A DNA stretch of 39,148 nucleotides from Streptomyces griseus. Lineage in GTDB: Bacteria > Bdellovibrionota > Bdellovibrionia > Bdellovibrionales > Bdellovibrionaceae. A program made the translations under genes and the position numbers. Location: positions 1 through 39,148 of the forward strand of contig CALQIT020000019.1 in the NCBI GenBank assembly GCA_943330705.2, in the 5' to 3' direction. Shown here in pieces: positions 16,201-24,972 of the stretch (positions are counted from its first letter, which is position 1; each line of letters opens with the position of its first letter). Under the pieces are notes generated by a model that searched no databases, was not told where the DNA came from, and saw only the letters and a program-made list of their open reading frames with translations.

Positions 16201-17085
16201 CTACCCTATTTTTGACTGATACACCACAAGAGGATCAGTCAATTTTTTAGAGGCTATGTCTGCAGCGCTCAAATAGAAGGGTCCCTGGTGGTTTTGCACC
16301 ATTTTATGCAGGGCGATCATGGTTTTTTCGTCCTTGGGGTCCACCTCAAAGCCTGCCGGCCGGTATTTTTCAAGAAATTGAAGGTCAGGCTGCCGGGTAA
16401 AAAATTTCTCCCAAACGGGGGTCTCGACCTCTACCCGATAGGTTACTGTATTTGCATGGGAATGCACCGGAGTATAGGCCGTCACAATCTGCATATGCCC
16501 GTAATGGGTATGTAATTTTAACGCAGGGCTGCCCCACTGCGTAAAACCGATGCAGGACTCCACGTTGGCATACCAAAGGCCAAAGGCCTTACTTAAAAAT
16601 CCTAGGCCATATAGGCGCTCATTTTCGGGCAAAAGTGAGTTTATTGCACAAAGATTGTGCGCGGCCCACTGCCCTTTTGCCATGGTGGGGATAATGATAA
16701 ACAGACTTAAAGGAGTCCACTCCTGACTATCTTTGACCCGCATGACTTGGCGAATATTTGCCGGCAAAGCCGAGGTTCGCATTGCAAAACCAGCGACAAA
16801 ACCGGGAATAATTGCGCAATCGTAAAAAACCCATCGTGGCATGGCCATGTTCGCAGGACCAAAAGCGCGACCCTCGATATAATAAATCTGCTCGGCAAAT
16901 TCTAAGTTTTCGATTTCAAGGGGGTTTAGGTAGATGGGCTCCATTGGGAACCAATCGCTGTGATGCCGACTTCCAGGATTTTGAATTTTATTCTCTGGCC
17001 GAACAAAAACGTAGGGCCGAATATCACCCGAGGCCGCCCCCTTTGTATACCAATCGGCCTTTTTAAGTAATGGATTGATTATCAA
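16201..17085 (-). CDS. Unknown protein coupled to fumC
   Basis: I do not recognise a domain. The 294-residue protein is soluble, with no signal peptide or coiled coil, and is rich in aromatic residues. Several conserved-looking segments stand out: RHHSDWFPMEPIYLNP, a central WAAHNLCAINSLLPENERLYGLGFLSKAFGLWY block, and LHTHYGHMQIVTAYTPVHSH. The cluster of histidines (HTHYGH, HSH) could form a metal site. Translation appears to begin at a TTG 7 bp after the fumC stop, with AGG five bases before it; no early ATG exists. Tight linkage to fumC suggests co-expression. What it does is unknown. Confidence 0.75.
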   Translation of the reverse strand: MIINPLLKKADWYTKGAASGDIRPYVFVRPENKIQNPGSRHHSDWFPMEPIYLNPLEIENLEFAEQIYYIEGRAFGPANMAMPRWVFYDCAIIPGFVAGFAMRTSALPANIRQVMRVKDSQEWTPLSLFIIIPTMAKGQWAAHNLCAINSLLPENERLYGLGFLSKAFGLWYANVESCIGFTQWGSPALKLHTHYGHMQIVTAYTPVHSHANTVTYRVEVETPVWEKFFTRQPDLQFLEKYRPAGFEVDPKDEKTMIALHKMVQNHQGPFYLSAADIASKKLTDPLVVYQSKIG

Positions 17086-17091
17086 ACGAAC

Positions 17092-18489
17092 CTAACCTTT
17101 CAAGCCCAAGGGACCAATCATCGATTCCGGACGAACCCACAAATCAAATTGTTCAGCGGTCAAATATCCCAAATTAATGGCCTCTTGCTTGAGGGTCGTT
17201 CCATTTTTATGCGCGGTCTTTGCGATCTGCGCAGACTTATCATAGCCAATATGGGGATTCAGGGCCGTTACCAACATTAACGAGTTATCTAAATGCTTAC
17301 GGATCTGCTGCGTGTTGGCTTCGATCCCTACCACACAATGATCGGTAAAACTTTCGCAGGCGTCGGCGATCAGGCGTACACTGTTAAGAACATTAAATAC
17401 AATTAAGGGCTTAAACACGTTCAGCTCAAAATGCCCGCTGGCCCCACCCACCGCTACGGCCATGTCATTGCCAATCACTTGCGCACAAACCATCGTCATC
17501 GCTTCTGACTGAGTTGGGTTTACCTTACCTGGCATAATGGAACTTCCCGGTTCATTTTCGGGAAGGTGCAATTCGCCAATTCCACAGCGTGGACCGCTGC
17601 CCAAAAGGCGAATGTCACTGGCGATTTTCATCAGAGAAACAGCCACGGTCTTTAGGGCCCCACTGACTTCAACCAAGGAATCATGGGTCGCAAGGGCCTC
17701 AAACTTATTCTCTGCAGAAACAAAAGGAACGCCCGTTTCCTTCGCGATGGACTGGCAAACTTCAATTGAAAAATTTGGATGCGTATTTAAACCAGTACCC
17801 ACCGCAGTGCCACCTATTGCTAACTCATGCAGATGAGGAAAAGTATTTTTTATCCGTTGCAATCCATGCTTCATTTGTGTCGCGTAGCCCGAAAATTCCT
17901 GCCCCAGGGTCAGCGGGGTCGCATCCATCAAATGAGTTCTGCCAATTTTTACAATGGCTTTGAACTCATTTTGTTTTTGCAACAGTGCTTGATGAAGTTT
18001 TTCCATCATCGGCAATAAACGATGATGGATCTGATCAGCAACGGCTATGTGCATGGCTGTGGGAAAAGTATCATTTGAACTTTGCCCCTTATTCACATCA
18101 TCATTTGGATGCACTTCTTTCGAGGGTAGCTTTAAGCCCATCATATCCATCGAGCGATTGGCAATGACCTCGTTGGCATTCATATTCGACTGGGTTCCAC
18201 TGCCCGTTTGCCATACCACTAAGGGAAAATGCGAATCCAGCTTGCCCTGAATGACTTCGTCAGACGCTTTGACAATGAGCTCACATTTTTTTGCATCAAG
18301 TAGACCTAATTTACTATTAGTGAGTGCTGCACATTTTTTTAAAACACCCATTGCCTTGATCATTTCCCTTGGAAAACGATCGCCGCCGATTTTAAAATTT
18401 TCTGTCGAGCGTTGGGTCTGTGCCCCCCAAAATTTGTCGGCCGGAACTTTCACTTCGCCCATGGTGTCTTTTTCAATTCGAAATTCCAT
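17092..18489 (-). CDS. fumC: Class II fumarate hydratase
   Basis: The enzyme interconverts fumarate and malate in the TCA cycle. The 465-residue product has the fumarase/aspartase signature [16 protein letters not shown], the [12 protein letters not shown] and [17 protein letters not shown] blocks, and the [14 protein letters not shown] segment. The residues GSGTQSNMN and the TH pair favour fumarase over aspartase or argininosuccinate lyase. The longer open frame begins at 18513, but the ATG at 18489 has AGGAG upstream and matches the family start [13 protein letters not shown]. It is followed after 6 bp by an unknown 294-aa gene. Confidence 0.96.
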   Translation of the reverse strand: MEFRIEKDTMGEVKVPADKFWGAQTQRSTENFKIGGDRFPREMIKAMGVLKKCAALTNSKLGLLDAKKCELIVKASDEVIQGKLDSHFPLVVWQTGSGTQSNMNANEVIANRSMDMMGLKLPSKEVHPNDDVNKGQSSNDTFPTAMHIAVADQIHHRLLPMMEKLHQALLQKQNEFKAIVKIGRTHLMDATPLTLGQEFSGYATQMKHGLQRIKNTFPHLHELAIGGTAVGTGLNTHPNFSIEVCQSIAKETGVPFVSAENKFEALATHDSLVEVSGALKTVAVSLMKIASDIRLLGSGPRCGIGELHLPENEPGSSIMPGKVNPTQSEAMTMVCAQVIGNDMAVAVGGASGHFELNVFKPLIVFNVLNSVRLIADACESFTDHCVVGIEANTQQIRKHLDNSLMLVTALNPHIGYDKSAQIAKTAHKNGTTLKQEAINLGYLTAEQFDLWVRPESMIGPLGLKG

Positions 18490-18567
18490 TTTTAACTCCT
18501 GAAAATTCTGCATCTTGTCTTTAAATTTTAGTTAAATTTTCGGCTGCTTCTAGACTGAATTTTAGGC

Positions 18568-18600
18568 AAAAAAAAGCAGGGTCGAAAATCAGACCCTGCC
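18568..18600 (-). terminator. Intrinsic terminator after the subtilisin gene
   Basis: An 8-bp GC-rich stem (18576-18583 with 18592-18599) and an 8-nt loop are followed on the minus strand by eight T (18575-18568). It lies 50 bp past the subtilisin stop codon and ahead of fumC. Confidence 0.9.
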
Positions 18601-18649
18601 AAAAAATTGCTAACTTAATAACTGAAGACTCAACTTAGCTCACACCAGT

Positions 18650-20014
18650 TTAATAATTTTGCTTCATTGTATCAACTGACTTAGTCACATCGACTCGGCC
18701 AGCGCCAAAGAACATGTCTGGCCCGGTGACTCCCAAATCTGCAACTCCGGCAAGAACCGCTTTACCGGCTTCATCCACAGTCATTTTTGGATTGGCTTGG
18801 TACAAAATTGCCATGACACCTGCAACATGAGGTGTCGCCATAGATGTTCCTGACATCAGTTGATAACCACCACCTGGTTTTGCCGAGCGAATAGCAACTC
18901 CTGGTGCGGAAACATTCGGCTTAAACAGATCGTTAGACTTCCATTTTGCCGGTCCCCGTGAACTAAAAGGCGCAATGCCATCCCGAGAATCCGTTGCTCC
19001 GACAGTCAATGCCATCGGACAGCCACCTGGAGTTCCAACCGTGCCAGCATCAGGTCCATCGTTACCGGCTGCAAAAACAGGAAGGATTCCAAGCTTTACC
19101 CAATTTTCTAAAATCATGCAAAATGGATCATCTTGTGGATCCCGGGTATTAAAGGCTGAAGAATCACCCCATGAATTACTGACCAGAGCTGGAAAATCAT
19201 TTGTCGCTGGGTCGCCATCTGGGTCGGCCATCCACTGCATTGCCGCAACCAAGGCCTCATCCGTTGTTGAACCATTGGCATCGAAAATTTTGCCAATGAC
19301 GAGCGACGCCTTTGGCGCAACGCCAATTGAAGTTCCCGAGGTGCTGCCTCCGGCAATTGTGCCTGCGCAATGTGTTCCGTGACCGTGTCCATCCGATGGC
19401 TTTGGATCATTAGCAGCAGTAAAATCCTTGTAAAGCACAACTTTACCCACCAGATCAGGATGGGTAGCATCAATTCCTGTGTCCAAAATTCCGACTCGAA
19501 TTCCTGAACCATCGAATTGCGGATATTTTTGCCGTAACTCAGGAACCCCAACTTTTCGCATACCATATGTATATGGTTCTGGCGGAGTCGGAGCCGGCGC
19601 AACCTGTGGTCTTGGAATTCTCATTAAATGCCGGCCATTAGAAATAGAGGCAATATTTGGATGACTGCTTAAACTGCGCAAAGCCGTGCGATTTAACTCT
19701 GCAGCTGTTCCATTCAAAATCCAGTAGGTCCGTTTCTTAGTTGCAGCCACCGCCAGTGGCCCTTGAAATAGCGCTTGTTCTTGAGCCCGAGTGCTTTGCA
19801 TTAAAGCCCGTTGGATCTCACTGTGAAAGCTGCGGTGGTAAGGACGTTTCGGAATCGTAATGTTGCGCTTATATGTAATCAGCACTGACATCGGTCGATC
19901 CGCAACTCCATCAGAATTCAAAAACGCCTGAACATCTCTGTCCAGTCTAGGAACCGCAAATAGCGACTGACCTATTAAGAGCATCCCTGCAATAGCAATA
20001 GTTGAAATTTTCAT
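18650..20014 (-). CDS. Secreted subtilisin-like serine protease (S8)
   Basis: The 454-residue precursor has a signal peptide (about residues 1-20, FA/VP junction). A propeptide of about 110 residues of inhibitor I9 type follows, then the S8 peptidase domain with the complete catalytic triad: D178 in GILDTGID, H212 in HGTHCAGT and S391 in GTSMATPHVAG; N318 in AAGND forms the oxyanion hole. A Pro-rich hinge (residues 135-148) joins propeptide and catalytic domain. No extra C-terminal domain or membrane anchor is seen, so the mature enzyme is probably released. The start has a strong AGGGGGG ribosome binding site. A terminator follows the gene, which stands alone. A role in prey or extracellular protein digestion is inference. 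Confidence 0.95.
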   Translation of the reverse strand: MKISTIAIAGMLLIGQSLFAVPRLDRDVQAFLNSDGVADRPMSVLITYKRNITIPKRPYHRSFHSEIQRALMQSTRAQEQALFQGPLAVAATKKRTYWILNGTAAELNRTALRSLSSHPNIASISNGRHLMRIPRPQVAPAPTPPEPYTYGMRKVGVPELRQKYPQFDGSGIRVGILDTGIDATHPDLVGKVVLYKDFTAANDPKPSDGHGHGTHCAGTIAGGSTSGTSIGVAPKASLVIGKIFDANGSTTDEALVAAMQWMADPDGDPATNDFPALVSNSWGDSSAFNTRDPQDDPFCMILENWVKLGILPVFAAGNDGPDAGTVGTPGGCPMALTVGATDSRDGIAPFSSRGPAKWKSNDLFKPNVSAPGVAIRSAKPGGGYQLMSGTSMATPHVAGVMAILYQANPKMTVDEAGKAVLAGVADLGVTGPDMFFGAGRVDVTKSVDTMKQNY

Positions 20015-20135
20015 GTTCCCCCCCTAGGAATAGAAATTCCCGCATGATCGCCTAGTGATGTCAAAAAGAAGAATTCGAATTGTCTTGATTACCGCAGCCC
20101 GGCGCCAATTGTAAGACTATGACAGAATTCGCCGC

Positions 20136-20888
20136 TTAAGTTCTATGAACCTGACCAACAGCCGCTTGGGCTGTTGGAAAAATCACAAGCTCCTGAATAT
20201 TAATATGTGCTGGCTGTTGAATAACCCAAAGAATGCTTTCGGCAATATCGGCGGCCGACAAAGGTTTCATCCCCGCATAGACAGCTTTGGCCTTTGCTGA
20301 ATCACCAAAGCGAATCAAAGAAAAATCTGTATCCACCATTCCTGGTTCAATATTACAAACTCGAATCCCAGTACCCGCCAAATCCATGCGCAAACCCTCT
20401 GAAATGGCGCGCACGGCAAATTTAGTCGCGCAATAAACAGCACCGCCCGGATACACCCAGCGTCCGGCAGCTGATCCCAAATTTACGATGGTTCCCCGCT
20501 GCGCTTTGATCATGGCTGGAACTATTTTCCGCGTCAAAAACAGAAGACCTTTGATATTCGTATCAATCATTTCGTCCCAGTCCGAAAGCTTGGCTTCCTG
20601 AACTTTTTCCGCGCCCTTGGCAAGGCCTGCATTGTTCACCAAAATATCGAGCCCAGACAATCGCGATTGCACTTGCTCAATAAAGCTGTCGACGGCCGTG
20701 GCTTTTTGAATATCAAAGCAGAAAGTTTCTACTTGCACTGAATACTTATCCACAAGCTGCTGCCTGAGAAGATCCAAACGCTCTTGTCGTCGTCCCGTTA
20801 ACCATAGGGAATAGCCCGCCGCCGCCAGACGCTCTGCAGTTGCTTTTCCAATTCCTGAAGATGCTCCGGTAATTAATGCCAATGCCAT
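20136..20888 (-). CDS. Short-chain dehydrogenase/reductase (SDR)
   Basis: The 250-residue product is a classical SDR: the TGASSGIG nucleotide motif near the N-terminus, LVNNAG, and the catalytic YxxxK in AVYCATK preceded by NLGSAAG with the active Ser. GRRQERL after the first strand suggests NADP preference. The closest pattern is the YdfG/3-hydroxy acid dehydrogenase group, but substrate cannot be read. The frame is open upstream to 21044; I chose the ATG at 20888 because AAGGGG lies six bases before it and the Rossmann fold begins at once. It is divergent from the EVE gene. Confidence 0.9.
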   Translation of the reverse strand: MALALITGASSGIGKATAERLAAAGYSLWLTGRRQERLDLLRQQLVDKYSVQVETFCFDIQKATAVDSFIEQVQSRLSGLDILVNNAGLAKGAEKVQEAKLSDWDEMIDTNIKGLLFLTRKIVPAMIKAQRGTIVNLGSAAGRWVYPGGAVYCATKFAVRAISEGLRMDLAGTGIRVCNIEPGMVDTDFSLIRFGDSAKAKAVYAGMKPLSAADIAESILWVIQQPAHINIQELVIFPTAQAAVGQVHRT

Positions 20889-21089
20889 GGCAACCCCTTG
20901 TTCAATTTCGACGATGTTAACGACTCGGTCGCAAAAAGACACTGAAAAAGATTTGAAAGAAGAACCAAAGAAAGAACAACTCAGAGCTCCGAATCCAAGC
21001 CCAGGATAGCAACACTTTCCTTGGTAAGCTTTTACAATTGCCATTGATTCTCTCTGACCAAGCCGCTACTACCAGTGCCAGCTATACCG

Positions 21090-21133
21090 ATCCGGCAGAG
21101 CTTTGCTCATCCGGCAATTATGCTGATCCGGCA
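21090..21133. repeat. Three ATCCGGCA direct repeats upstream of the EVE-domain gene
   Basis: Copies start at 21090, 21109 and 21126, with spacings of 19 and 17 bp, and lie 24-67 bp before the ATG. The first and third are extended by a preceding G. They may be regulatory sites or sequence noise; no inverted partner is seen. Confidence 0.6.
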
Positions 21134-21156
21134 GATCTACCGCCAGAGGAGCCCCG

Positions 21157-21618
21157 ATGTCTAAGCACTATTGGCTGATGAAAACTGAACCCAGTGTGTT
21201 TTCCATTGATGATTTACAGAAACAACAAAAAGCCTGGTGGGATAGTATCCGCAATTACCAAGCCAGAAACTTTATGATGAAGGACATGCAGGTCGGCGAT
21301 GAAATCCTGATCTACCATTCTAGCGCTGAACCGCCAGGGGTTGCTGGCCTTGCTAAGGTCAGCCAACTGGCAAAGCCTGATCCTGTTCAATTTGATAAAA
21401 CAAGCGATTACTTTGATCCCAAAGCTAGTAAAGAAAAACCGATTTGGTTTTGCGTGCAAATTGAATATGTCAGCAAATTAAAAAACTTTGTGCCTATCGA
21501 GCAACTGAGGGCCGAGCCCAAACTCAAGGACCTGCTGGCGCTAAAACGAGGGCAAAGACTTTCGATTCAACCTGTCAGCGAAAAAGATTTTAATTTTATC
21601 AAAAAACTGGGTGGCTAA
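21157..21618 (+). CDS. EVE-domain protein (PUA/YTH-like fold)
   Basis: The 153-residue protein opens with HYWLMKTEPSVFSIDDL and includes WDSIRNYQARNFM, VGDEILIYHSS, GVAGLAKV and the late GQRLSIQPVSEKDF segment, the standard EVE architecture. EVE domains are related to PUA and YTH folds and are thought to read modified bases in RNA or DNA. The 1-bp overlap of its stop with the ATG of dusC (TAATG) links it to a tRNA-modifying enzyme, which fits an RNA-related role. GAGGAG lies just before the start. Confidence 0.92.
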   Translation: MSKHYWLMKTEPSVFSIDDLQKQQKAWWDSIRNYQARNFMMKDMQVGDEILIYHSSAEPPGVAGLAKVSQLAKPDPVQFDKTSDYFDPKASKEKPIWFCVQIEYVSKLKNFVPIEQLRAEPKLKDLLALKRGQRLSIQPVSEKDFNFIKKLGG

Positions 21619-22607
21619 TGCGACTTCTTTTGGCCCCCATGGAAGGTGTCGTCGATTGGGTTCTTCGCGATCTTTACACCGAAATCGGCGGCATTGATCA
21701 ATGTGTCACTGAATTCATTCGGGTCACGACGCAAATTCTTCCAGACACGGTCTACTATCGCTATGCTCCCGAGCTGCACACGGATTGCAAAACCAGATCA
21801 GGGACTCCAGTTTTTATCCAGCTCTTAGGCGGCGACCCCTCGGTTCTAGCTGAAAATGCTGCCTTTGCCGCAAGTCTTGGGGCTATAGGCATTGATCTCA
21901 ACTTCGGATGTCCTGCAAAGACGGTAAATCGTCATGATGGCGGGGCTGCAATTTTAAAAACACCAGATCGTCTGCAAAAAATTGTCGAGTCCGTCCGCCA
22001 AGCCGTCCCACTGTCGATTCCCGTGACCGCTAAAATTCGCTTGGGCTTTGATGATCCGTCACATTGCCGCGCCAATGCTGAAGCCGCCCAGTCGGGGGGC
22101 GCGAATTGGCTGACCGTGCATGCTCGAACCAAAACCGATGGCTATCGTCCCCCCGCCTATTGGGAATGGATCCCGCGCCTTCGTGAAACAGTTCAGATCC
22201 CGATCATTGCTAATGGCGAAATCTGGAACGTCGAGGACTACTTTCGCTGTCGCGAAGTCAGTGGCAGCAACGACGTCATGATCGGACGTGGGGCCATCGC
22301 CAGACCTTTTCTCTTTCAGCAAATCCGTGCCGCCCAAGCCCTTTTGGGCCCATCGGCCATGCACCAACGATCCAGCGAACCTGCAATTGAATTGAATACC
22401 ACCTGGAAAAATGTCAGTCGCCTCATCCCCAAGTTCTATTTGGCCAGCGAAAATTTTCGCTCGCCTCAATTTGCAGTTGCGCGAACCAAACAATGGATGC
22501 GCCAACTTTGCCTAAATTACCCCGAGGCCCAGCCTCTGTTTGATGAATTGAAACTATTTACTAACCCGGCACTATTTCGCGAAGGCCTTGAGAAACACCT
22601 TTCGTAA
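21618..22607 (+). CDS. dusC: tRNA-dihydrouridine synthase, DusC type
   Basis: The enzyme uses FMN and NADPH to reduce a uridine in tRNA. The 329-residue product has the FMN-binding TIM barrel with LLAPMEGVVDWVLRDL, the catalytic Cys98 in NFGCPAKTVNRHDGGAAIL, VHARTKTDGYRPPA and the NGEIW...GRGAIARPF phosphate site. The opening sequence and the CVTEFIRVTTQILP segment match DusC (U16) rather than DusA or DusB. It is translationally coupled to the EVE gene. The end is convergent with the purine operon. Confidence 0.92.
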   Translation: MRLLLAPMEGVVDWVLRDLYTEIGGIDQCVTEFIRVTTQILPDTVYYRYAPELHTDCKTRSGTPVFIQLLGGDPSVLAENAAFAASLGAIGIDLNFGCPAKTVNRHDGGAAILKTPDRLQKIVESVRQAVPLSIPVTAKIRLGFDDPSHCRANAEAAQSGGANWLTVHARTKTDGYRPPAYWEWIPRLRETVQIPIIANGEIWNVEDYFRCREVSGSNDVMIGRGAIARPFLFQQIRAAQALLGPSAMHQRSSEPAIELNTTWKNVSRLIPKFYLASENFRSPQFAVARTKQWMRQLCLNYPEAQPLFDELKLFTNPALFREGLEKHLS

Positions 22608-22677
22608 AGCCCTTCAATTCAACTTTATTTGTCGCAACCCACGATATCCAAAGGGCTGGCCTATTTAAGACAGATTG

Positions 22678-24024
22678 TTAAACCAGCTTATGATTCTCTA
22701 GAATTTTAAGAAACGAACGGCTCTGAAAATCTTTTAGCGTTAGCCCTGTGCTTAAAGCTTCGGCTTCGGAAATTGCTCCAGAGCTCATTCCTCGTAAAAA
22801 ATAATTTAGCAGACCCTGCCCCGTCGCTGCATCATCAAAGACATCACCTAACAAAGTGGCTTTGGCGGCTTTTTCGATAAAAGACCGCAAGCGATTGGCG
22901 GCTTGCTCGTAGCTTTCTAAAAAGAAAGCATAGACCGCGGCATAGCGAATTGGCAGCTGCGCCGGATGCAAATCCCAGCCTTGATAATAGCCGGTCTCAA
23001 GCGAATGGCGAATATGGCCGTAACTTAGCCGCCAAACACGATAGACCGATTCTCGATTTTCGCTGATTTGCGACGCACTCAAATTTTCACCCCGGTGCGG
23101 AGGCACCGGCATGACGTTTGTCGCCCCATCACTTAGCATCACCGGCGTTCCGGCAAGCGTGACCTGCATCACATGTTTCGCAAAGTCGCAGACGGGATTA
23201 TCCATTGCCTGATAGGTCGCCGTAATATTGCAACCGGCGGTATAGTCATAGGTCCCAAAATGAACACCACGGCAGCGGCCTTTGGTGGCAGCGACAAAAC
23301 TTCGCAGTGGGGAAACCCCATCAAAACCAATTACCGACTGCGGAGTTTCCAACATCAGTTCACACTGAATCGTCGCATTTTTTATTTTATTTTTTTTCTC
23401 GATCAGCGAAAGAATTCTTTCAAAAGAAGCAGCTTGCTCTGCGATTTGCACTTTGGGCAAAGTTACCACAAAATTTTTCGGCAACTTGCCGTTGCTGGCT
23501 TTCAATAAGGTCGTGAGAAAAATATCAATCGTTCGCATCGAGCGGACAACGCGCTCTTCGTTAAAGGGTTTCACCCGAATACCGATAAAAGGAGGTAATG
23601 TTTCCGCCACCATGCCCCTTGCAACTTCCAATGCAGACTTTGCAGCATCTGAGTCCTCTTCCGCATCAGGTCGATTTCCATAACCATCTTCGAAATCAAT
23701 GCGAAAGTCTTCGACCGCTTCGCGCTTCAGTTTATCAACGACCCGACTGTAGACTGCGTTCCAAATTTTTAAGTCCGGATTCGAAATTTTCAATGCAGTA
23801 GCCAGACTTTTACCGTCGCCAGCAAAGGCTGCCAAATGTTTCAATGCGGCCTCGCTCATTTTTTGTGAAACTTGAGCCGAAAAAATCTGAGCGCCCCCGT
23901 AAACAGTGTGCGTCGGTTGTCGATCTGATCGCTCGCCAGGGAAGTTTTTTACAAACTGCAAATTTGCTTTCTTTAATTTAGCCCTGGCCGCTGAAATATC
24001 ACTTTTAGACAAAGAACTTTTCAT
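22678..24024 (-). CDS. CitE/HpcH-superfamily lyase-like enzyme ending the purine operon
   Basis: The 448-residue protein looks like a TIM-barrel enzyme of the HpcH/HpaI aldolase and citrate-lyase beta superfamily (DUF6986-like). Signature positions are RIDFEDGYG (110-113), GIRVKP (R150), the Mg ligand Glu226 in LMLETPQS and Asp260 in FGTYDYTA. A GYYQGWDLHPAQLPIR segment resembles sequences also seen in malate-synthase-like proteins. Its reaction is unknown. As the last gene of a purine operon without ureidoglycolate lyase, it may act on ureidoglycolate or glyoxylate; this is inference. GGAGAG lies six bases before the ATG. The gene starts 62 bp after hiuH, the largest gap in the distal half of the operon. 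Confidence 0.82.
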   Translation of the reverse strand: MKSSLSKSDISAARAKLKKANLQFVKNFPGERSDRQPTHTVYGGAQIFSAQVSQKMSEAALKHLAAFAGDGKSLATALKISNPDLKIWNAVYSRVVDKLKREAVEDFRIDFEDGYGNRPDAEEDSDAAKSALEVARGMVAETLPPFIGIRVKPFNEERVVRSMRTIDIFLTTLLKASNGKLPKNFVVTLPKVQIAEQAASFERILSLIEKKNKIKNATIQCELMLETPQSVIGFDGVSPLRSFVAATKGRCRGVHFGTYDYTAGCNITATYQAMDNPVCDFAKHVMQVTLAGTPVMLSDGATNVMPVPPHRGENLSASQISENRESVYRVWRLSYGHIRHSLETGYYQGWDLHPAQLPIRYAAVYAFFLESYEQAANRLRSFIEKAAKATLLGDVFDDAATGQGLLNYFLRGMSSGAISEAEALSTGLTLKDFQSRSFLKILENHKLV

Positions 24025-24086
24025 TGAAATCTCTCCTATTCATTGCGCTACATTCATTGCGCGTCTTAAACTTCTTTTTAGATGGC

Positions 24087-24437
24087 CTAGGTCCCACGGT
24101 AGGTCGAGTAGCCAAACGGACTCAGCAGCAATGGAATATGGTAATGCTGATCTGATTTTTTTACCTGAAAGCAAATCATTGCCTGGGGATAGAAACAATC
24201 ATTGCCGTGATAGGCTTCAAGCGCAAAATTTAAACGATAGACTCCTGGTTGCAATTGCGATCCAGAGGGAAGCAAGTCTTCGATTCGGCCGTCTGAGTTG
24301 GTTTTTCCTCGAGCAAGCTCTTGCCAGGCTTGGGTCTCGAGTTTTCTTTCCAAGAGCACGGGGATTTCAGAAGCAGCATGGCCTTTTGCCAAATCCAGAA
24401 TATGAGTTGTAATTGGGCTACGTGTTCTTGCTGACAT
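24087..24437 (-). CDS. hiuH: 5-Hydroxyisourate hydrolase
   Basis: This transthyretin-related enzyme hydrolyses 5-hydroxyisourate to OHCU, the step after urate oxidation. The 116-residue product has the N-terminal THILDLAKGHAA, the central KTNSDGRI and the C-terminal HYHIPLLLSPFGYSTYRGT; family members usually end YRGS, so the last residue here is a conservative variant. It forms a cytosolic tetramer in known members. The frame begins at a TTG at 24440, but the adjacent ATG at 24437 with AAGGGG upstream is the better start. It lies 13 bp after uraD. Confidence 0.95.
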   Translation of the reverse strand: MSARTRSPITTHILDLAKGHAASEIPVLLERKLETQAWQELARGKTNSDGRIEDLLPSGSQLQPGVYRLNFALEAYHGNDCFYPQAMICFQVKKSDQHYHIPLLLSPFGYSTYRGT

Positions 24438-24450
24438 CAAAGTTCCCCTT

Positions 24451-24969
24451 TTAAATTGGACTATCTAATAACTTTTGCAGACGAAGTTTGGTGATTTTGC
24501 TCTGCTCAACGGCCGCATTTTTCAATTCGCTTTGCCGATCATTTTCTGCCCGGCCAAGCAAGGCACTTAACATTTCCTCAGCGGATTTGCCAGTGGCACA
24601 AATTAGAAAGACATGTCCAAATTTTTTCTCGTAGTTGATATTTGCCTGCTGCAAAGCTTTTAAGACGACTTCCGAAGCCAAGCTCACACCAGACTGCTCT
24701 TGCTGAGCCCAGCCTTCCGTCGCCGCGAATTTTTCACGCAAAGTCGTGATATTGGCGCCGATTTGTGGATGATGCGAAAAGGCCTCTAACCAATCGGCTG
24801 TTGCCAAAGAAAACCAAACTTTGTCCGCCGCTAAATATAGGTCCTGCACCGTCTTGTGTGGACGTGATTTTGCAAACTCGCGGGCCCACCGGTTTGAGGA
24901 GCAGCACGGAAAAAATGCTTTTTCCGCCTCGGATTCAGTCATGCTGTTTAAAGCCTGCAACGTTGCCAA
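24451..24969 (-). CDS. uraD: OHCU decarboxylase
   Basis: The enzyme decarboxylates 2-oxo-4-hydroxy-4-carboxy-5-ureidoimidazoline to S-allantoin. The 172-residue product has the HHPQIG motif with the candidate catalytic His67, SRPHKTVQDLYLAAD, and FGHVFLICATGKSAEEML. Translation appears to start at a TTG: the homologous N-terminus (LQALNSM..AEKAFF) begins before the first ATG at 24942, and AGAGG lies directly upstream. It follows the allantoicase stop by 3 bp, so the two are coupled. It works with HiuH to make allantoin stereospecifically. Confidence 0.93.
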   Translation of the reverse strand: MATLQALNSMTESEAEKAFFPCCSSNRWAREFAKSRPHKTVQDLYLAADKVWFSLATADWLEAFSHHPQIGANITTLREKFAATEGWAQQEQSGVSLASEVVLKALQQANINYEKKFGHVFLICATGKSAEEMLSALLGRAENDRQSELKNAAVEQSKITKLRLQKLLDSPI

Positions 24970-24972
24970 CCT

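Noticed and set aside
22608-22677. Terminator between dusC and the purine operon (AGCCCTT ... AAGGGCT)
   Set aside because: The arms are only 7 bp with a loop of nearly 40 nt and no T run.
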